A stretch of DNA of 15,755 bases from Haplosporangium gracile (GCA_015499985.1 JAAAUF010000937.1:1-15755), one strand, 5' to 3'. Counted from the first letter of the stretch, positions 1-11,580 are shown. Notes: generated by a model not told the origin, from the letters alone. Program-made: numbers and translations.

Positions 1-42
1 TGACGAAATAGAAGCATCCTCGACAAAAAAAAAAAAAAAAGA

Positions 43-50
43 TATAAAAG
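43..50 (+). promoter_or_regulatory. TATA box of the membrane-protein gene
   Basis: TATAAAAG lies about 180 bp upstream of the ATG at 231, directly after a run of 16 A (25-40). It is followed by a C/T-rich leader (about 60-215), typical of fungal core promoters. The position and sequence are seen; use as a promoter is inferred. Confidence 0.55.
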
Positions 51-230
51 GAACTCAATTGCCCCTCCCTCCAAATGTATCATCAAGCAGCTCTTCAATC
101 CTCTTCTTCTCTTTTCTTCTTCTTCTTATCTCTCAACTCTTGTTACCAACCCAAACTCATCACATTCGAACCACCCTCGTAACTCTCCACCTTCTTCACT
201 CCTCCGCTTAAAACAAAAAGCCTCCCAAGA

Positions 231-1115
231 ATGGCGTCCGCAGATATGATCCTCTCAATCGTGGCGCTCTGCCTCTTCGCCGCAATGCTCGTCCAATTCA
301 CATACCGGTTCCTTCAATCCCGCTGGACAATCTACGTCTACATCATGGTCTTCACCCTCTTTCGTATCACCGCCTTTGGAATCCGCGCCTATCTCGACTC
401 GGAACCCACCGGCCTCTCGGTTAACACCTATACCAACCTGGCCATTGCCGAGTTGATCCTCCTCTCCATCGGAGTTGTCTTCGTTATGAAACTCCTTGTG
501 CAACTTTATGGATGTCTCCTCCCCAAACTGCGCGCGCAAGATTCTTCGGACCCAGATGCATTTGAACGGATTGTGATTGCGAAAACCCGATTCATTTTGT
601 TGCCATTAATCATCCTCGTCATCCTGGGAGCCGTCTACTCGACCCCCGGGCACTCACAATCCGAACAAGATACCGGCCTCCTCCTCCGCAAGGTGGGCAT
701 CTGCCTGTTGTGCATCCTCGGCTTCTGGTACCTCTACGCCGCATACGCATACCGCCAACATTACTACTCCAACAGCCGTCAAGCCTTCACTATTGCACTC
801 ATCGCCACGGCCCTCTTCCAGGTCTCGTTGATCTACAAGGTTGTCTGTACATTCTACCCTGACGCCCAAAACTCGACCGCGGTTTATTTCTTGTTGATCC
901 CGGTCTTGGAGATTATTGCGTTGGGCTTCTTGTGCGTTGACCTTCAAGCGCTCTTCCGAGGCGGTCCTGGTGGAGAGGGGGCGTACTATTCGAATAATGA
1001 TATCGAGATCGTTGCCCCTGCTGCCTTGAACAGCAACAGTACTGCTCAGTCTCAACCCCAGAGTTCTGGTTATTACCCTATCCACCAGCAACAGCAGCAG
1101 TCTTATCAACAATAG
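231..1115 (+). CDS. Multi-pass (about 7 TM) fungal membrane protein
   Basis: Uninterrupted 294-residue frame with ATG at 231 and stop at 1113-1115. Hydrophobic helices are visible at about residues 6-28, 32-54, 67-95, 117-137, 152-172, 186-204 and 216-236, with basic or polar loops between them. This gives a seven-helix layout and a short hydrophilic C-terminal tail. The tail is Ser/Gln-rich and ends in a Gln run (HQQQQQSYQQ). There is no cleavable signal peptide; the first helix probably acts as signal anchor. The layout resembles fungal seven-helix families of unknown function such as DUF7702, or RTA1-like lipid-stress proteins, but no diagnostic motif was recognised, so function is unassigned. 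The gene converges on the HRI-like gene with 270 bp between stop codons. It has no intron, unlike all the other genes here. An opposite-strand open frame over the same bases is a shadow. Confidence 0.85.
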   Translation: MASADMILSIVALCLFAAMLVQFTYRFLQSRWTIYVYIMVFTLFRITAFGIRAYLDSEPTGLSVNTYTNLAIAELILLSIGVVFVMKLLVQLYGCLLPKLRAQDSSDPDAFERIVIAKTRFILLPLIILVILGAVYSTPGHSQSEQDTGLLLRKVGICLLCILGFWYLYAAYAYRQHYYSNSRQAFTIALIATALFQVSLIYKVVCTFYPDAQNSTAVYFLLIPVLEIIALGFLCVDLQALFRGGPGGEGAYYSNNDIEIVAPAALNSNSTAQSQPQSSGYYPIHQQQQQSYQQ

Positions 1116-1208
1116 AAGGCTGCTTCATTGTAGCTAAAGCTCTATCATCTCATTCTTTCTTTCCATCTTATCTCCCCTCCTCTCTTTTTTCTTTTTTTGT
1201 AATCTACA

Positions 1209-1214
1209 AATAAA
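1209..1214 (+). terminator. AATAAA polyadenylation signal of the membrane-protein gene
   Basis: AATAAA (inside AAATAAATA) lies 94 nt after the stop codon, following a T-rich stretch at 1153-1199 that may be part of the 3' UTR. The canonical hexamer is seen; use is inferred. Confidence 0.5.
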
Positions 1215-1331
1215 TACCCTTACTCTTGCTTGTGCTTCTTAGTGCCTAAACTCAACGATCCTTTCAAAACCATGTTCCAATCCCATTATCACTGTCAGCA
1301 TCTAGTCTATTCGTCTTCAGGTTATGTAAAA

Positions 1332-1339
1332 TATGTACA
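1332..1339 (-). promoter_or_regulatory. PUF (Pumilio-type) recognition element in the HRI-like 3' UTR
   Basis: On the minus strand the sequence reads TGTACATA, an exact match to the UGUANAUA consensus of PUF RNA-binding proteins. It lies 46 nt after the stop codon of the kinase gene. Match seen; function inferred from the known role of PUF proteins in 3' UTR control of mRNA stability and localisation. Confidence 0.35.
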
Positions 1340-1385
1340 GTAGTAACAGCACGATACCTTTTGGCAGCTCATTCTATATCTACAT

Positions 1386-4300
1386 CTAAAGTTCATCATC
1401 ATCATCAACAGGTCCCTTCGAACCACCAACACCATGACCAGAAGAAGCCCTCCACGAAAGTTCCTTTTCATACTCCAAAGCCTGGATCCGATCCAACAAC
1501 GCCTTCTGCTCAGCCCTCATCGCCTCTAACGACATCTCTAACCGCTTCGACCGTTCCGTCTCCTCCATCAGTTTCTGTTCCAGCTCAAAGCGACTCAATT
1601 TCTGTGAGGTTGAAGTAGATTTGGAGGGCCGATGACCGCGGCCATGGCTGGAGGAGGGGAGGCGTTTGCTCGCGTCTTTGGATTTTGGTTTGTCGGTCTT
1701 GGTCTCTGCCTCACCGCCGCCGCTGATTCTAGACATAGACTGATCGATAGGTCCAGCGATGCCCGAACTAGGAGCATTGGATGCCGAAGAAGTAGCAGGA
1801 GGAGGTGAAGACGAGAACGAGGAAGCGCACCGACACCGGGCCTGGCAAGCTTCACAGATCGGTTTCCCTTTCAACGACGAAACCCGCGGCTTGGATACGT
1901 CCGTCTCAGTCAAGAGCCCTAATCCATGGAGATCCTCCTTCATTCTACCTTCTGGTCGTTGTCCAGATCCATGATGGGACGAGGCTGAACTGCCAGCGTT
2001 GTTCTCGGTAGGCGTACCGCCCGCAGAAACATTCGTCACCTCCTCCTTAACATTCCGGATCAAATCAAACTCCAAGATCTCACGCGCAGAGGGCCGCATG
2101 CGAGGATCCTCCGCCATCAGCCAGAGCACAAACGCCGCCTCTTTAGGCCATCGACTCACAAACTCGGAGGGCAACTCGCCATTACGCAAAGTTCTCAGAA
2201 CCGCATGTCGCTCCATGAGGGTCGAGAAGGGATGGTAGAGTTCGAAAAAGATGATGCCAAGAGAATAAATGTCGGCCTTTTGGTCGTAGCCAAGATTTGG
2301 TCTTGCAAGCTGTTCTGGCGATGCGTACTATTGAATGATATGTAAGAAACGTTAAAAATCGGTGTTAAATGGGAACTCGGGTATTTGCACTTACTGTGCT
2401 TCAGGAGTATGTAGTAGTTACTTACGGTTACGGTTCCAACGGCGGTTGTCCTGGTGCGCGAGGAACGAGACCCGGAGGTGGCTAAAGCAATCGAAAAAAA
2501 TCATCATTGATTGTTAACAAAACGATTGCAGTTTCAAATAACAAAGCTCAAACTCGAGAGTGTCCATAGAATCTTACCTGTAGAGCTTTGACGGCGCATG
2601 AGAGGTTTGTCAGATGCTGATGTCTGAGATGGGGGAGCAATAGACGACGAGTCCTGAGGCTCCTCCTTGCCCATGGTAGCTCCACCCTCCTGGTCAGTCA
2701 CAAGGCCAAAGTCGCCAATCTTGGGCACCATGGTCTCAATGTTCATAAAGAGCTCCTCCTGTTCCTGCTCCTTTGTCAAACGACACTGAGAAGAGTCGCT
2801 CGGCTCCGAAAGGCCACCACTTGCACCTGCGAAGCTCGTCAAAAGTCCCGCAGAGGCGACACCCGCCAACTGGGCCAAATCCGTGTCTAGGCTGCACTGC
2901 TCCTGTCGGGCTTGTTGTTGCGGCTGCTGTGCGCGTATATGCTCTGCACCAGGAGGCATACCCAGAAAAATGTTGCTAGGTTTCAAGTCTCGATGGATCA
3001 TGTCCTGGTCATGAATGTACGCGACTCCCTCGACGATAGCTCGGAAGATGTGTTGATTGGCAGCTTGATCCACGAGCTCTTTGTGGCATGTCTGTTCGAG
3101 AGGAGATCCAGGTGTGCTCTGTGTCGTCTGATCCGTAGGGTCAGAGGCAGTTGCAAGGATACCGAAGCGGTCTTTCTTGCTAAGCTTTCTGGTCAAATGG
3201 TCAGTCGGCTTCCGGGTGATGGGTACTGGCCGCTCATTTCTGTAAACCAGATAATCTTGAAGTGTTGTCTGGCAAAGCTGCATCTGGATAAATAGAGTCA
3301 GGTCGCGGGCGATGAGTTGTTCTTTACTGCTGCGCAAGCCTCGCTGGGGATAGTTGCTCCTCGACGAGCCTACACCATGTAGTCCTCCGATTCCACCACC
3401 AACAAAGTCTTTCCCATTCGGCCCCCTCCGATGAGGATAAGAGAAAGGTCGTAGGCCGAGCTCATCCTCCAGAGGGTCCACTTCATAGCCTCCCGACTGA
3501 GATTGACCGTATCGAGAACCCAATCCTGAGCCAGAGTATGAATTAGGCAACGACCTCTGGATCTCTTCAATAGACGACGAAAGGGTCGAGTAAGAGTTGG
3601 ACAGGCCACTCCTCGAGTTCCTTGAATCGTCCTCGGTGTACTCCCAAGTCGGGGTCCTGCCCTGCATCTCCTGTGACACCGTTGGCGACTTGTGCTTCCG
3701 CTTCTGAGACGCCTTGTTGGCAGCCCCTGGGATGTTCCGACTGGTAAGAGTGGAAGAGGCAGAGTGTGTGCGTTCCATATCTTCACCTTCGTGAGACTCA
3801 TCAGCACCGCCAAAGTTCAAGGTCCGACCCAGCCCATGCAAGTTGATCTCGCCCTCGACAGAGTCATTCAGTCCTGCTGCAGACTCAAAGTTAATCCCGC
3901 CGTCATCGCTGCCGTCGTCATCGTCGCCAAAGACGATGCCCATGGAGAGATCCTCGGGGTAGGTAGAGTGCTGCTCGGCGTGCAGACCAAAATAATCGAT
4001 ACTTTGTCTCCTATTCCAGTTGGCCATCTCATCCTCGCACACGCTCATACTCATACTCATGGTGTTGGTATAATCGTCTTCATCTCCATAGTCGTCATCG
4101 TACTCGTCCACGTCGCCATGGGTGTCAAGGTCGCCGCTGCTATACATTTCTCGCCGCGAGACTGGATAATCAGCATGCTCCAGCCAGGACGAATAGTACC
4201 GAATGACGTTCTTGTGGTCCAGCCGCGCCAAAAACTTGATCTCTCGGAAAATCTTTTCGTACCGCACCTTGGCGCCACCACGGAGCCTAATCTTTTTGAT

Positions 4301-5974
4301 CGCATACTCGATCCCGTCCAGCTTATTCCTCGCCTTGAAGACGCTCGCAAACCCTCCCTTCCCCAGCTTGCCAATCTCCACAAAATCATGCTTATAGCGC
4401 GTCGGGTCGTTGTCAAACATGTCTCCGAACGACAGAGTTCTCATCATCGCCATCGTAGGGAAGGTTGCGTTGTCGACGGGTGGCGTGTGAAGATGGTTGG
4501 AGGGCGAAATGATGCTATGGGACGAGAATATATCAGAAAAGCTATCTCTGGAGTGTATGTCGCTGCTCCGGGAGCCTCTCCTGTTTTGCTGGCCACCCTC
4601 CATGGGTGTCGAAGGTGGAGCCATAATACTCCGACTTTCCAGGATCATCTGCTCTTTCTTGATGGATGTGAGTGCCGACAGGACAAGGGATCGAAAGGCG
4701 CGTTGGTAAGACGAACGCACAGCACTCATCTCCTCCAGGTACTCCTCGTCAATGATTCCCATGTTACTCAAGGTCTTGCAGATCACTATTGGAGATAGAC
4801 GGCATTATTTAGTTAAGTTTTTTTTTAACATCATGCATTTGACCCCTGCGATAATGCAAATAAAAAGGAGCGAAATGTTACCGTAGAATAGCTTCCTGTT
4901 TCTCTCTGGACTCTGATCGTAGAGGAGGCAAAAGTTGTCGAGGAGTGACACCAGCAATAACTTCCCCTGACGTCGTTTGTTCTCTAGAAGGCGTTCCTGG
5001 TCTCTCCTTTTGCTCTTGGGAACGACTTCATACGCACGATCCTCCAATCCGATTTGGTCCGACTCTATTATATGCAACATTATAGTACAACACGTTAGCC
5101 ACGCTATCAACTGCAGATGATATTGTAGGCTGTCTTTTGCTGTCACTTTCAACGCCACGCTACCATCAAATTCCTTGACTCCGGCAAAGATTTGAAACCG
5201 CTCGGCAGCTTCAACGTAGCCGCTGACAGCAGGGGACGTTCCTGGATCGTCGTCGTCGTCAAAGCCCATAGGCGCCAGTAAATAGCTCCCAAGGGCATTG
5301 TTGTTCATCCCGAAACGTTGCGCGCCATCTTCATCGTCGTCCTCAATGCCCTGATCCTCGTCACTGTCGCCACCACCCTGATCCATGTCGCTGTCCTGAT
5401 TGAACATGTCGACCGGATCCATGGCCGTGTCCTCGTCTGTTGTAGTCTGGTCATCACCAGACGTCTCGATACCTCGCCAGACAAAGCGACGTGCATGTGT
5501 CGTCGGTCTAGTGTCGGTCGCATCGCTGCACTGGGAGTGTCGACTGGTGTTTATTTCGGCATGATCGGATGCATTGATACTAGATAGTCCATTGTCGAAG
5601 ATGATGGTTTCGTCCATGAATGCCGAATTCTGTTGGCGCCGACCAAAGTCCTGAATATCCTCATAGTCCGATTCCGAGTCTGAATGGAGAGTCATGACGG
5701 TGGTGTTGCGCATCATCCTCCGTTCCCGTCTTGGCGGGTTAAAGACAGGCGACTGAAAAGGACTGTAGCTAAAATCCTGGATCTGGCTGATACTGCCAAT
5801 GCGCGTCAGGCTGCGAACAGTCGAAGGTACAGGTTCAGATCCAGGTCCGGATCGACCCATGGGCGATCTTGGCGAAAGCGGTTCAGAACGCCGTGGTGGC
5901 CAAGGTGATCCCTTTTCGGTCGGCGAACGGGCACTGAATGGCTCATCTCGGTCCATCTCTGTTCCCTGGAGCAT
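1386..5974 (-). CDS. HRI-type (EIF2AK1-like) eIF2-alpha kinase, 4 exons
   Basis: Exons on the minus strand: 5974-4882, 4785-2578, 2481-2426, 2327-1386; about 1432 residues. Each join has a GT..AG boundary and keeps phase. The ATG at 5974 is the first in frame; a TGA (5986-5984) sits just upstream. Residues 1-300 are acidic, Ser-rich and disordered. An HRI-like N-terminal helical segment (LLLVSLLDNFCLLYDQSP) follows at about 337-400. The kinase core has GKGGFASV (about 506-513), the AIKK lysine (about 528), a roughly 280-residue acidic insert, QMQLCQTTL, HRDLKPSN (Asp about 964), DFG (about 1056) and an activation loop GTVTYASPEQL spanning the exon 3-4 junction, as in HRI. The tail has a cysteine cluster (about 1277-1286) and a coiled coil (about 1364-1410). 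The family phosphorylates eIF2-alpha on the serine that blocks eIF2B, lowering initiation under stress. It is more than twice the length of human HRI because of the N-terminus and the insert. GCN2 and PERK are unlikely: no HisRS-like or transmembrane domain is present. Confidence 0.9.
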
Positions 5975-6015
5975 TATTTGCACTCAAGCCGGTCCCAGAG
6001 AAGTCTTGAAGGTCT

Positions 6016-6451
6016 CTGGATAAAGATGAGAAAAACGGCAATGGAAAATATTAATTACACAAAGAATGACGACAGGATTGTAATGGATAGGGCGCGGACC
6101 CTTCAAAGTCGAGACATGGGGTCTGTTTTGCTTATTTGCGTTCGTCACAATGATAACCATATGGTCCAGTTATTTCTCATGACACCCTGCCGACAAAACA
6201 AAAAAGCCCTTGAAAAAAGTGGGAGTGGATGTTGTGGGTACATGTTTTGCATATAAGAGGGAATGTTTGGTGTAAATACATGCCGGCTAAGTGATAGTTT
6301 CCCATGAATTCCAATAACCCCCCCTTTTCGTTCGCTCTTCTAGTATGGTGTGGTTCACTCCATGCAGTCTTCATGGGATTGAAAACGTGCGAGAGTTTTT
6401 TCCAAACGGTAAAGGAGAAGGGAAGATGTGGGCGGACTCAAAAAAACTTAC
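6016..6451 (-). other. Probable 5' UTR intron of the HRI-like gene
   Basis: On the minus strand a strong donor (CAAAAG|GTAAGT) lies at 6452/6451. A pyrimidine-rich acceptor (TTTTTCTCATCTTTATCCAG) ends at 6016, 41 nt before the ATG at 5974. Splicing would remove 436 nt and join two leader exons that contain no ATG. The signals are seen; use of the intron is inferred. Confidence 0.55.
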
Positions 6452-7117
6452 CTTTTGGACAGTAGCACAGAAATGAATTGGGGGGGGGATCCTTCGGTGC
6501 TTTAATACAACGCGCGGGCGATCACGACAATAGACGCGCCAGGGCTCAAGGGGTATCTTGTATGTACGAAGTGAGAGGGTGAAGTGTTTTGGAGGGTGAG
6601 CCTGTTGCTTCTTGATGTCGGGAAACAATACGAAGGTTGGGGAACCAATTGACAGGAGTGGGTTGCGAAGCAAGAGCAGGGTGCAAGTGGGTGGGTTGTC
6701 CAGCAGCGAATAAGAAGGAAGGAAGGAAGGAAAGAAGAAAAGAAAAAGAAGTGTCTCTATGCGGTAAGGCAGAGAGAGTGACTAGGCCATCGAAAATAAT
6801 AGAAGAGAAGAAAAGAGAAGAGTAGGTGACGACAATAAGGGAAAAGAGAGCAGTAGCGGATGAGAAGTGGCTACGGAAGAAAGTGAAAGAATGGAAGAGA
6901 CAAAGAGATGCTAATGGAAGGTTTAGCGAAGCGGGCTTTGTGTGTGCAGGCGGTGGCTCCCTTTGTCGAAAAAAAGGAATACATAGCAGTCACCTGGATG
7001 CAGCGCAAGGGAGCACACAAAGAGTAAATTTTGAAACAGATCACAAAGAGGAAACACACATCGCACAGTGACAAACGCACAAGGACACACGTTCATTGTT
7101 TACACCAACAGGGACAC
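6452..7117 (-). promoter_or_regulatory. Leader and promoter region of the HRI-like gene; no gene seen
   Basis: No coding exon could be supported here. The part near 6452-6660 would be the first leader exon of the kinase mRNA, with no ATG on that strand. Around 6715-6810 it is C/T-rich on the minus strand, including four GGAA repeats read on the plus strand (6715-6731). This composition is typical of fungal promoters. The far end (7000-7151) should hold the METTL5 3' UTR. No TATA box was found. Confidence 0.4.
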
Positions 7118-7125
7118 ATATCTAC
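7118..7125 (-). promoter_or_regulatory. PUF recognition element in the METTL5 3' UTR
   Basis: The minus strand reads TGTAGATA, matching UGUANAUA, 26 nt past the METTL5 stop codon. Match seen; use inferred. It is the second sense-strand 3' UTR match in the window. Confidence 0.35.
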
Positions 7126-7151
7126 ACTACCAGTACAAAAACAGTCATCAA

Positions 7152-8760
<1,609 letters not shown>

Positions 8761-11527
8761 ATGACTGAGTTGTTTATGCCAGTACCGATAGGAAAAACTG
8801 CTGCCGCAGGACAATTGCCCCCGCCAAAACGACGCAAGCCAGACAAGGCACCAGCAACACCTATTCGATCGAACTCAGGGGAGGCAGTATCCGCAAGGAA
8901 CAATGGCTCTACATCGACAGCTCCCGTATATCACAAGCAGTCCAGGAAGGGCAGGACTAGTCGACTCAGGGCGGCCAAGAAGAACAAGGACCTCAACGGC
9001 GATGCTCAAACAGTTGAGTCAGGCAAGTCCCCGCACCCTGTTTCCTCTTTTCCCGTGGGAACAAGGGAGCGAACCGCTAGACTTTTCATCAAGATCAAGG
9101 ATGAGACTAACGCTCAAATGTACTAACTATCCATCTCTTCAATAGCGATTATCAAGGATCAGGAGTATCTCGATTTCTTGGAGTGGCTCAAGAACATGGG
9201 GTGTCCAAGGACCAAATTAACTTTGGCAGAATTTTCCAGTAAGTTCCTTTGCTTTCCGCCCTCACGAGACAACAACAAGTTCGATCGATCCCCCACAGGA
9301 AATGGGGGATGCTTAACACAACCTGATGGAAGGAAACACAATCGACGCTCGAACCCATTGGAGGTTTTTCTTTTCTGACTCCTTTTTTCTTCTCAATTGT
9401 ATAGACACTGGTCGTGGTATGATGGCAACCAAGGACATCAAAGTAAGCATCAAAAGGATAAACACAAGCTGTGCATTGGAATTGATTCAGGGCTTGAAGG
9501 GGGCAATTGAGGAATATCAATAACAACGCTCTTTTCCCACTTGTCTGGGAGTGCTTAGACGGGCTAGGCGTTGCAGTTGTGAATCATCAACCCCTTGTCT
9601 GTCTGTCTGTCTGCGCTTTTTTTATACTTTCTCACGAATGCATGCCGCTCCTGTTGCGTTACACACACTTCCTCACTGGACTCACTTTCGTTTTTCCAAA
9701 TCGATTAATACTTTTTTCTTCTAGGCTGGAGAAGTTATTGTCCAAGTCCCTGAACGGAACCTTGTGACAATGAAGTCCCTTCAATCGACGTATGGCGCAA
9801 GAATTGCTCGGTAAGAAATCATCCTCTGTGCCGATTGGTTAGAGTCATTCTGGAAAAGAGATACTACAATGATTCACAAGGGGCCAATATCGGAAAATCT
9901 GACCTTTCGTAATTTCAACAATTTGGATAGATTTGGAAAGAAGGTCAATTCGCATATGATTATTGCGCTGCACATTGCGCTCTTGGTTCAGGCACCAGAG
10001 AGGTCGGGATGGTTGCCCTACTTGCGGATGTTGCCGAAAAAGTTTGATACCATGCCCGTCCGATACCCACCAGAACTTCTCGAGCTCCTTCCTCAAAATG
10101 CACAAGGTATGATATTAGGAAAATTGTGTTCAGTTCAGTGAATAGCTGCAGTATGCAGTGTAGAATATTATTTAATCTGATGTTTCTTATATTGCATCGT
10201 GATAGTCCATGTCAAGAAACAAAAGGCTAAGATTGAGGCCGACTACAACATCACCCTTGACTTTTTACAGGTAAGAACTACAGAAGATGGTGTGCTTTAT
10301 CATGCGCAGTGTTTTACCTCGATGTCTCATTGTCGTTCCTCGCTTTTCTTTGCTCAATACTAGTCCAACGCCGACCTTCTCACTCGACCTCTTCAGTACG
10401 AGGAATACGAATGGGCCTGGCTTGTCGGTAAGTTTACGCTTTCGTAACCTTTGAGCTCCCAGCACCTCGTCATTACTGTATGTTCAATCTATTTCTTGTT
10501 CCCTGACGCTCTGGTGTATCTCTCTCTCCTTTACCCCATAGTCAATACCCGTTGCATCTACCTCGATGCGAAAAACCAAAGCGCGGCCGATAATATCGCA
10601 TTAGCGCCAATGCTTGACTTTCTCAACCACACGCACGATGCCAAGGTAAATATATCTATCCGTCCACTAGAGTAAGACTACGAAGAGTAATTAATTAAGT
10701 ATCGCTTTGCATTGATAGACTGAGGGAGCGTTCTGTACGAAAACAAAGTCATATCAAATCAAGACGTTGCTTTCGTACAAGAAGGGCGAGCAGGTCTTTA
10801 TCAATTATGGTCCACACGACAACTGCTTCATCCTGGTGGTAAGGGAATCATGTTTGCTTGTCCTTGAGGAAAAGGATTGATTGGTGGTAATCGTGACCAG
10901 GGCACTAACTGTTTTTTAACACATTCATGTTCGAACGACCTCTAGGAATACGGTTTCGTGACGCCGAACAACCCGTACAATTATGTCACGGTTGACAATG
11001 ACTTTATGCAGCTCTCGATCCCAGGAGAATCGGCGGCAGCCAAGAAGGACAAGCTCGAACTGTTGGACATGGCAGGCTACCATGGGTACGTTACATATCT
11101 TTCATGTTTGGATCCAACTCTTTGTTGAACCCAAACGTAACTGACGTTCGTTTTTATCTTTTTGTCGTTCTGCAGTGACTATGTGCTTCACAGGAACGAT
11201 GTATCGTTCAGACTGCTGGCAGGAATGCGCCTCCGCCTCGTGAATCCATTCAACAAATCCTCCGTCGCCACCCAGCTCGCAATAGCTCAATGGCACAATG
11301 TAGTCAATGGAGAACTGGATCAAATCAACCCCGAGAACGAGCGTCTTGTACCCATCCATATCGAGAGACTGTGTGATGAGATTTTGGCATTGGCCAAGAA
11401 GAATTTAGGGATCTTAGCGAGGAAGAAGACGACATTTACGGTTATGCATATGCAGCAGGTCTGGATTGAGGCGAGGGATATCATTCTTTCGATTATCGAT
11501 AAGATTCACAGGAAGGAAGAGCTCTAA
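8761..11527 (+). CDS. SETD4-like SET-domain protein lysine methyltransferase, 11 exons
   Basis: Exons: 8761-9022, 9146-9238, 9405-9442, 9725-9810, 9931-10106, 10206-10270, 10364-10427, 10542-10645, 10719-10838, 10946-11085, 11176-11527; 499 residues, every junction in phase. Residues 1-87 are a Lys/Arg-rich, probably disordered extension, perhaps nuclear-targeting. The split SET domain follows: NTGRGMMATKDI (119-130) with AGEVIVQVP, an inserted helical region (about 160-250), then LAPMLDFLNH (282-291, SAM-binding Asn-His) and FINYGPHDN with the catalytic Tyr at about 326. EYGFVTPNN (337-345) leads into a helical C-terminal region corresponding to the Rubisco-LSMT-type substrate-binding domain. 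The LAPxLDxLNH and YGPHDN...LVEYGFV blocks are closest to SETD4 among the SETD3/SETD4/SETD6 group. The family methylates lysines on nuclear or ribosomal proteins; the substrate here is unknown. SETD4-type is favoured over SETD3 (actin histidine) because of YGPHDN. Confidence 0.92.
9023..9145 (+). other. GC-AG intron 1 of the SETD4-like gene
   Basis: The donor is CAG|GCAAGT, otherwise a perfect match to the consensus. The branch site is a perfect TACTAAC (9121-9127) and the acceptor is AATAG. Phase 1 is kept (G|CG gives Ala), joining TVES to AIIKDQEYLDFLEW. No GT donor nearby keeps the frame. GC-AG introns are a minor but functional class spliced by the major spliceosome. Confidence 0.8.
9288..9310 (+). 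repeat. Hairpin-forming inverted repeat inside intron 2 of the SETD4-like gene
   Basis: ATCCCCCA (9288-9295) and TGGGGGAT (9303-9310) are perfect 8-nt inverted arms around a 7-nt loop. The 5' arm and loop contain CCCACAG, a decoy 3' splice site. Confidence 0.6.
9597..9612 (+). repeat. (GTCT)4 microsatellite in intron 3 of the SETD4-like gene
   Basis: Four perfect GTCT units within the largest intron (9443-9724, 282 nt). Neutral simple repeat. Confidence 0.8.
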
Positions 11528-11580
11528 TCGAGTCTCTTGTTCGACGAGGAAAGAAAAGCGAATTACGCTGTTTTTGTTCG

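Noticed and set aside
75..182. 35-codon upstream ORF before the membrane-protein gene
   Set aside because: Its ATG lies only 32 bp after the TATA box, so transcription probably starts at or after it.
1386..1400. C-terminal DDEL of the HRI-like kinase, similar to the HDEL/DDEL ER-retention signals of some yeasts
   Set aside because: The protein has no signal peptide or membrane helix, so it should not meet the ER retrieval receptor; the acidic run DDDDEL is more likely coincidental.
3692..4798. Long 368-codon plus-strand frame opposite the kinase
   Set aside because: Shadow of the kinase exon; no domain features, and the minus-strand frame carries clear kinase motifs.
5975..5983. Extended start of the kinase at GTG (5983)
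   Set aside because: The codon is GTG, not ATG, with a TGA directly upstream; the ATG at 5974 is the natural start.
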